The notes under the pieces are model-generated. The model was given only the letters and a program-made list of their open reading frames with translations. It searched no databases and was not told where the DNA came from. The position numbers were made by a program, and so were the translations under genes. A stretch of DNA of 64,000 nt from Lachnospiraceae bacterium (GTDB taxonomy: Bacteria; Bacillota; Clostridia; Lachnospirales; Lachnospiraceae). The stretch is from positions 1-64,000 of the forward strand of contig JAFTPP010000032.1 in NCBI GenBank assembly GCA_017463255.1. Reading direction: 5' to 3'. Below, piece by piece: positions 62,627-64,000 of this stretch. How positions within the stretch are numbered: the first letter of the stretch is position 1; every line of letters starts with the position of its first letter.

Positions 62627-64000
62627 ATGGACGCCAAGGAATTTAACTTATACAATGACATACAAAAAAGAACGAACGGGGAGATCTTTATAGGCGTTGT
62701 TGGACCTGTAAGGACGGGAAAATCCACATTTATCAAACGCTTTATGGAACAAATGGTTCTTCCTATGATGCAGGAAGATTATGTAAAAGAATTAACCAAG
62801 GATGAGTTACCGCAAAGCGCAGGGGGGAAAACAGTTACCACCACAGAACCTAAGTTTATTCCCAAGGAAGCAGCAAAAATTGAACTTGCGGAAGATTTAA
62901 GCATGAAAGTCAGGTTGATTGATTGCGTAGGGTATATGGTTGACGGTGCAAGCGGGCATATGGAAGAGGATGCTGAGCGCATGGTAAAAACCCCATGGTT
63001 TGATTATGAAATACCATTTACTAAGGCGGCGGAAGTGGGAACCAAAAAAGTTATTACAGATCATTCTACCATCGGTATTGTGGTGACAACAGACGGAAGC
63101 TTCGGGGAACTTCGACGTCCTGTATATGAACCTGCGGAAGAAACAACGGTGAAACAATTAAAAGCATTGGGAAAACCATTTATTATTTTACTAAATTCCG
63201 TAAGACCCTATTCGGATGAAACCAAGGCGTTTGCAGGGGAATTATCAAAGAGATACGGCGCTTCCTGCGTCCCTGTGAACTGTGAACAGTTAAAAAAAGA
63301 AGACATTATCCGTATCTTTCAGGAAATATTATATGAATTTCCGGTTGCTGTTATGGAATACTATATGCCCAAATGGGTTGAAATGCTGTCAATAGAACAC
63401 CCGGTCAAAAAAGAGATGATAGAAAAACTGAAAGAAAGAATGACAGCAATTTCTAAAATCAGAGATGTGTTTTATGATGAATCAAAACTGGAAGGGGATT
63501 ACATAAATGACAGCAGATTAAATGAACTTGACTTATCAAACGGAACGGTAAAGTACCGTATTTATGTTGATGACAGCTATTACTATCAGATGCTTAGCGA
63601 GCTCTTGGGTGAAACCATTCAAAGTGAATATCAGTTACTTAATTCCTTAAATGAATTATCAAAGTTGAAAGCAGAATACAGTAAAGTAATTGACGCTATG
63701 AGGGATGTCAGAGGCAAGGGATATGGAGTTGTAATGCCTGAAAGGGATGAAATTATTTTAGAAAAGCCGGAGGTTATCCGTCACGGTAATAAATATGGAG
63801 TTAAGATTAAAGCAGAATGTCCTTCCATACATATGATCAGGGCAAATATACAGACTGAGATTGCGCCTATAGTAGGAACCAAGGAACAGGCGGATGATTT
63901 GATTGAGTACATAGCCAAAACAAATAACGAAAACGGAATGTGGGAAACTAATATATTTGGTAAAACAGTAGAGCAGTTGGTACGTGACGGAATTACGTCT
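62627..64000 (+). CDS. spoIVA: Stage IV sporulation protein A (C-terminus beyond the window)
   Basis: SpoIVA is the ATPase that polymerises on the forespore as the basal layer of the spore coat. The 458 visible residues cover nearly the whole protein (~492 usual). They include Walker A GPVRTGKST (26-34), the DCVGYMVDGASGH segment, ITDHSTIGIVVTTDGSF, and NSVRPYS as a G4-like box. The reading frame is open to the last base; about 34 residues are missing. It shows that the organism is, or derives from, an endospore former. Confidence 0.96.
   Translation, partial: MDAKEFNLYNDIQKRTNGEIFIGVVGPVRTGKSTFIKRFMEQMVLPMMQEDYVKELTKDELPQSAGGKTVTTTEPKFIPKEAAKIELAEDLSMKVRLIDCVGYMVDGASGHMEEDAERMVKTPWFDYEIPFTKAAEVGTKKVITDHSTIGIVVTTDGSFGELRRPVYEPAEETTVKQLKALGKPFIILLNSVRPYSDETKAFAGELSKRYGASCVPVNCEQLKKEDIIRIFQEILYEFPVAVMEYYMPKWVEMLSIEHPVKKEMIEKLKERMTAISKIRDVFYDESKLEGDYINDSRLNELDLSNGTVKYRIYVDDSYYYQMLSELLGETIQSEYQLLNSLNELSKLKAEYSKVIDAMRDVRGKGYGVVMPERDEIILEKPEVIRHGNKYGVKIKAECPSIHMIRANIQTEIAPIVGTKEQADDLIEYIAKTNNENGMWETNIFGKTVEQLVRDGITS

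Noticed and set aside
1..64000. Prophage, insertion sequence, toxin-antitoxin or CRISPR-Cas island
   Set aside because: I found no integrase, transposase, terminal repeats, cas genes or spacer-repeat arrays; the XRE gene pairs with a DUF3169 membrane protein, not with a toxin.

Overview
The window looks like a chromosomal segment of an anaerobic, spore-forming, probably motile Firmicute of class Clostridia, most likely family Lachnospiraceae. The basis is moderately low GC, strong Shine-Dalgarno (SD) motifs, a partial spoIVA, cheV plus FliK/FlhB-like genes, a T-box ahead of tyrS, and the conserved block yceD-rpmF-plsX-acpP-rnc-smc-ftsY ... ylxM-ffh-rpsP-khpA-rimM-trmD-rplS-lepB-rbgA-lepB-rnhB. 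Most of the window is core-genome housekeeping on the + strand. I saw no prophage, insertion sequence or CRISPR array.

Layout. 1-313: 3' end of a 23S rRNA gene and its terminator, with no 5S gene behind it. 0.4-4.2 kb: cheV, a sirtuin-like protein lacking the catalytic His, and a large repeat-rich membrane protein. 4.2-6.3 kb: hisH, hisF, ung. 6.3-8.4 kb: a TrmB-type regulator overlapping a lysA-like decarboxylase. 8.4-10.0 kb: tRNA-Leu(CAA) and a sodium:neurotransmitter-symporter-family transporter. 10.1-18.4 kb: a small zinc-finger membrane protein, polA, coaE, an actin-like (FtsA-type) ATPase with a long beta-grasp-like tail, a WalJ/YycJ-type hydrolase, an ACT protein and a UPF0210 protein. 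18.4-20.8 kb: tmcAL diverging from pta, with no ackA next to pta. 20.9-40.7 kb: the lipid, ribosome, chromosome-segregation and secretion block, with a threonine dehydratase and a YitT protein inserted between ftsY and ylxM, ending in FliK-like, FlhB-C-like, yraN and pgeF genes. 40.7-44.0 kb: a two-component system. 44.0-45.6 kb: T-box and tyrS. 45.7-46.9 kb: an XRE repressor with three phased operators and a DUF3169 membrane protein. 46.9-54.7 kb: prs (- strand), a DUF512 radical-SAM-like protein, der-plsY-gpsA, and a MoxR/VWA pair. 54.7-60.0 kb: a - strand four-gene ABC-2 exporter operon with a large, repeat-rich, membrane-anchored protein. 60.2-62.5 kb: a cytoplasmic GH74-family protein. 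62.6 kb to the end: spoIVA, cut by the window edge.

How the genes work together. The central block couples translation factors (rpmF, rpsP, rplS, rimM, trmD, rbgA), membrane targeting and secretion (ffh, ftsY, two lepB), fatty-acid and phospholipid start-up (plsX, acpP; plsY and gpsA further on), chromosome folding (smc) and RNA processing (rnc, rnhB). The least-understood parts are the 708-residue repeat protein, the actin-like ATPase with its beta-grasp tail, the ABC-2 operon with the Tyr-Asp-repeat protein, and the degenerate sirtuin. Several regulatory arrangements stand out: three 20-bp operators at 21-bp phasing before the XRE gene, an 11-bp-period direct repeat before the two-component operon, mutually exclusive hairpins before der, and a terminator whose 3' arm is also the SD of spoIVA.
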